A program made the position numbers and the translations under genes. From positions 782,828 to 817,485 of the forward strand of contig NW_019091483.1 of the NCBI RefSeq assembly GCF_001949145.1: a DNA stretch of 34,658 nt. Direction: 5' to 3'. Below, piece after piece: positions 31,011 through 34,658 of this stretch (within the stretch, counting starts at the first letter, position 1; every line of letters starts with the position of its first letter). The stretch comes from Acanthaster planci. Lineage: Eukaryota > Echinodermata > Asteroidea > Valvatida > Acanthasteridae. The notes beneath the pieces are model-generated. The model was not told the origin of the DNA. It worked only from the letters and a program-made list of their open reading frames with translations, and did not search any database.

Positions 31011-31609
31011 CTATCCGCTCCGAACCCAACAAGAGGGTGTGTGTTTTTGGCAGTCACAGCATAAGCGCGCGTTTATAATGGAGATCAATGGCGCGTTCTC
31101 AACGCGGAGCACGCTGAGTACGCGTAACAAATATATTCCTTAATGTGTGGTCTGCGCGTTCATGCAGAAAGCCTGCAAGAACCCGCTCGGAAAACTTAGA
31201 ACCGTCTTTCTTTCTTTGGACGCTTTGGGGGTGCACTTCAACTCGGGGCAGATTAGGATGAAGATAAGGTACATGTCCATTGTATAATAGTAAGTAAATG
31301 AAAATGCTAATTCGACCAGCTGTTTCATTTCTATAAAGGGGATGTTTTTACATGGCATTCTGCTGTAAAGTGAATCTGGTGCATCATTCGCAAACATAAT
31401 TCAGCCTTTTGGGGTTTTGTTCAACCATCCACCAATTCTGAGACGCCCATGTGCATGAATTTGACCAGGTTTTACATTTTGTCATGTTTCATCATGTTTG
31501 ATTTTAATATACAATTTAGTTCGACCAGGAAAACTTGTTTACAAGCACATTTGCTGCACTTGAAGAAATTCAGTGATGAGAGTGCTTAAATGAGAGTGGA
31601 CAGTCAATG
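31011..31609. other. Short counterpart of the insertion-rich region
   Basis: Spans from the 8716-equivalent to the 13690-equivalent anchors, including 31400-31520 (matches 11955-12070). It contains neither the foldback nor the GC-rich element, so it approximates the empty state. Confidence 0.45.
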
Positions 31610-33780
31610 GGCTCCTATGACCGAAAGCTGTGAACATGTGCCCTTGATAGGGATATGAAAAATGTCTTCAAAAATTTCCAGATTTTCCATTTGAAACAAG
31701 TTAGTACAGGAAAACAAAATGTCCGTTATCAAAAGCGACTACTGCAATTTCACCACAAAGATTAGCAGCCCATGTGAAAGTCTGCATACATCAGGCTGGT
31801 GTATACATGTGTAGCTTATCAGAAGACAAACCCACTGTATATGACAGACGTGCATTGAATCACACTGTACAAAGGGTGTGCATGCTCTACAATGTTAAAG
31901 TATACCGAGCACAGATATTCACGTGAATCAATATGCAAAGGTGTTCAGGCAAGTCACACTTTGAGAATTGTGCTGCACTTATTGCCCATACACAAAATGT
32001 GATGATGCCTTCACTATTCTTTCCTTTTCCCCCCACTGCCCAATTACATTAAATTTTGTGTGGAAAACAAATACACTTTGAGGTGTATAAAATTGCATAT
32101 ACTTCACTCTGCCCACGGGTGCAAGTACAAGGTTAATACTGCAGAGCAATGTTCAATGTGAGTTCATGCTCAAGATACCCTGTGTCACACCAAAATTGCT
32201 GATAAGTGCACAATCATTTGGCCATTGATAGGGTGTACACTGTGTAGATGTGTGCTTACGGATTAACAAGTGCAAACCCATATAAAGTGCTGGCTAAATC
32301 GTGCAAAAAAATGTGAAAGAGCTTTCAGTGCCTCCAAATCTATACAAAGGCTCCAAATGCTGAAGTATAAAACTCATAATTGGACCCCTTGTATTAAAAT
32401 GATGCATTGGCAACCCCAATAGTTTTGGCAATTATTACGGTATTAGTATTCCATGGACTGGTTTAGGCAATTATCTCCAGTTACACTTGTGAGCATACAT
32501 ATGTAGCTTGTCAATTTTAAAGACTGCAAAAGGGATAAAGGATGAAGATTTTTAAAAATACTATTTTGCCCACTGCAAGAGTCCTTCCCCTTAAAAAATG
32601 AATAGCTGCAACTACAAGGCCTTCCCTCTACAACTGCAAGAAACACTCATGGAAAGAAACAAAGAAACAATGGTGTAATGGAAAAGAAAAGAAGATGAAT
32701 TACAGTATGTGCAAGGAAATATGCCACAGCAAAATATAACTGAATAAAAATGGTGATATAAAGAAACATACAACTCTCTTTAACTCATACTTTGAATTGA
32801 AATTTAATCCCTAGAGCTATTAAAAACTGGAATAACCGACTTTGAAAATTAATTTAGTGTATCATCTAGAGACATTTCTCCCTATACACTGCCGTCTCCC
32901 TATTACTAAATTAACCCTATCAATACTAATATACTGATTGAAACATAACAGATATTTCAAACAGACAACCCAAACAAATACAGATGAAAACAATCTCACG
33001 AATGAATCAACCACAAATCTCGTTTTTCTGGTTTTCCGAAAATTTCATTCACATGCAGTTTCAACAGCTACACTTTGATCAAATTTGACTTTCCTACATT
33101 AACAATTAGGCAATAAATTAAGAGGGCTCTGCATGTGAAAATCTATGAAAAACCAGCCAATGCCTTTGAGCTTTAGATATCACAATTACCATCCAAACCA
33201 AAGGCAAGTTCCCACAAAACAAAATAAAAGTTTACTCACACCCTGAAAAACATTTCGGGTAATTTAAAAGTCAATTGCATGCTGGTTAGTTTGTGCTCAA
33301 AAACATTAATGGGTTATTAAACGTTATAGTGAAAATCCTACTACCAAAAGCAAAGGCAGATGAAGAACCAAATGGTGGGGGTGCAAACTTGTTTGGGGAA
33401 AGCCCCAAAACTTGGAAATTTCTCATGGACTTTCTTAGAGGTGAGGCTTCATTGTCATTTTCACAACAATAAAACACCTTCTCCCCAAAAAGTTGCCTCC
33501 TTCTTATTTTATACAGGAGGCCCCGAAGGGGGCATAGCTCTCCCTGGATCCAGCCTTAATGTTTGTAGCCTCAAATGTACAAAAGAGTGACATTCAAATT
33601 TTGATGGGGTTCTCACACAAATCAAAGAGTGGCTTTCATGCAGACAAGGAAAATAATTTCAAAACAAAAAAATGATTGATTTCTTTTGAAAACCAACCTC
33701 ATACCTGCATGATATGCCCAGACCATAGACAATCCAACACAAAAGACAGAATTATACATATGACACACATCACAAAACTC
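31610..33780. repeat. Exon-flanking block, copy of 13690-15480
   Basis: Counterpart on the donor side of the right-hand exon. Similarity runs up to the exon itself, and extra segments near 31880-32100 and 33000-33300 are absent from the other copy. Confidence 0.7.
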
Positions 33781-33822
33781 CATCACCAACTTTCACTAAA
33801 AAAATGTCTGAAAGCAACAAAC

Positions 33823-34658
33823 CTGCCGAAACAGTAATGGTTGAACCATCAACGGTAGATGTTTCTATGGCTGATGTTGTAAGACCTCCTAAGGTAGTTT
33901 TCTGTGAAGTGGTGAACTCAGCCACAGTGGTCTCAGCAGCAAAAGTTGTCTTCACAGCCGCAGTGGTTGGTTTTCGTGTTGTTGTCCGTGTGTTTAATGT
34001 AGTCACATCACCCACAGTTGTCTCCTCCACTATTGTTGTCTCCCCAGCTCCATTTGTCTGTTGGGCTGTGGTGATCACTGTGTCTATTGTTGTACCATCA
34101 GCCAAAGTTGTCTTCACAACTTCAGCTGCAGTAGTTGGTAGGGCTGTGGTTGTCTGCGCCTCTACAGTGGTACCATCAGCCACTGTTGTCTCCACCACTA
34201 ATGTTGTCTCAGCAGCTGCAGAGGACGGTTGGTCTGTGGTTGTCTGTGTGTCTGATGTCGTGACATCCGCAACAGTAGTCTCAACCACTTTTGTTGTCTC
34301 TGCATCTGCAGAGGTCAGTTGGGCAGTGGTTGTCTGAGCCACATGAGTCGTAACATCAGAGACGGTTGTCTGTACCACAGTTGTTGTCTCTGCAGCTACA
34401 GTAGTCTGTTGAGCAGTGGTGGTCTCTATCTCTGATATCGTACTGTCATCCACAGTTGTCTCCACCACTAATGTAGTCTTTGCAGCTACAGTGGTTTGTT
34501 GGGCAGCGGTGGTCTCTATTTTTGTTGTAACATCAGCCAGAGTTGTCTCCACCCCTGTTGTTGTTTCAGTAGCTGCACTAGTTGGTTTTTGTGTGGTAGT
34601 CTGTGTGTCTAATGTCGTACCGTCAGCCACAGTTGTCTCCACCACTGTTGTTGTCTCA
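33823..34658 (-). CDS. Thr-rich mucin-like repeat exon (partial, first of three in transcription order)
   Basis: Open on the minus strand from the right edge to a phase-1 donor TCGGCAG/GTTTGT at 33823/33822: about 278 codons, the start lying outside the window. It holds roughly nine units of ~30 residues, for example ETTVADVTTSDTQTTT, ADGTTVEAQTTTALPTT and AQQTTVAAETTTVV. It ends LGGLTTSAIETSTVDGSTITVSAG, homologous to the end of the middle exon (GGFPTTTAIEKTT...VSTG). It is Thr-rich, acidic and Cys-free. Units are more even in length than in the other two exons, and no higher-order period is obvious in this short piece. Beyond the donor the frame stays open only briefly into the intron. Confidence 0.8.

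Larger units (their letters stand above)
18107..33822 (-). other. Spacer between mucin-like exons, read as a 15.7 kb intron
   Basis: The donor of the right-hand exon is TCGGCAG then GTTTGT at 33823/33822, phase 1. The acceptor of the middle exon is TTTCTTTCAG at 18108-18107, phase 1. No further mucin exon or Cys-rich domain is recognised inside. Content is transposon fossils and blocks colinear with the other spacer. Confidence 0.55.

Overview
The window looks like AT-rich genomic DNA of a multicellular animal, probably a marine invertebrate. The reasons are long introns, consensus GT-AG splice sites on the minus strand, animal-type DNA transposon fossils (a Crypton/DUF3504-like recombinase and a mariner-like transposase) and tRNA-like SINE heads. 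Nothing fixes the species. No bacterial operon, rRNA, complete tRNA or CRISPR array is visible.

The only convincing host coding sequence is a set of three very large, homologous minus-strand exons: 1-1846 (runs off the left edge), 15542-18106 (complete except for a 527-base assembly gap) and 33823-34658 (runs off the right edge). In transcription order the 33823-34658 exon comes first and the 1-1846 exon last. Each encodes a cysteine-free, threonine-rich, acidic, mucin-like array of ~29-30 residue units built on E-T-T-V-V-E-T-T-V-A-D-V-T-T. Where both ends are visible the exon is symmetrical (phase 1 acceptor, phase 1 donor), so it can be duplicated without breaking frame. The simplest reading is one giant mucin-like gene grown by tandem duplication of an exon plus its flanking intron. 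Separate tandem paralogous genes, or even intronless genes starting at a conserved ATG 88 bases before the acceptor, are not excluded.

The two spacers (1847-15541 and 18107-33822) share several colinear blocks of similar non-coding sequence, showing that exon and intron were copied together. They have since been altered by insertions. The first spacer carries a long foldback (inverted-repeat) element at ~9385-10995, next to a second, shorter palindrome at 9224-9349. It also carries a GC-rich short-repeat element at 12271-12830 and a tandem repeat at 4760-5265 with an inverted copy at 5876-5945. The second spacer carries a broken Crypton-like recombinase (25693-26698), a broken mariner-like transposase (28215-28923), a MITE-like inverted repeat (23397-23768), an AT-rich minisatellite (23812-23932) and a SINE-like unit (21405-21565).

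Within the middle exon the coding repeat is hierarchical: ~87-90 bp units, five of them per ~426/444 bp block, and two blocks per 870 bp dimer. Copies of the dimer are about 97% identical where compared by eye. This is the clearest sign of recent, continuing expansion and probably explains the assembly gap.
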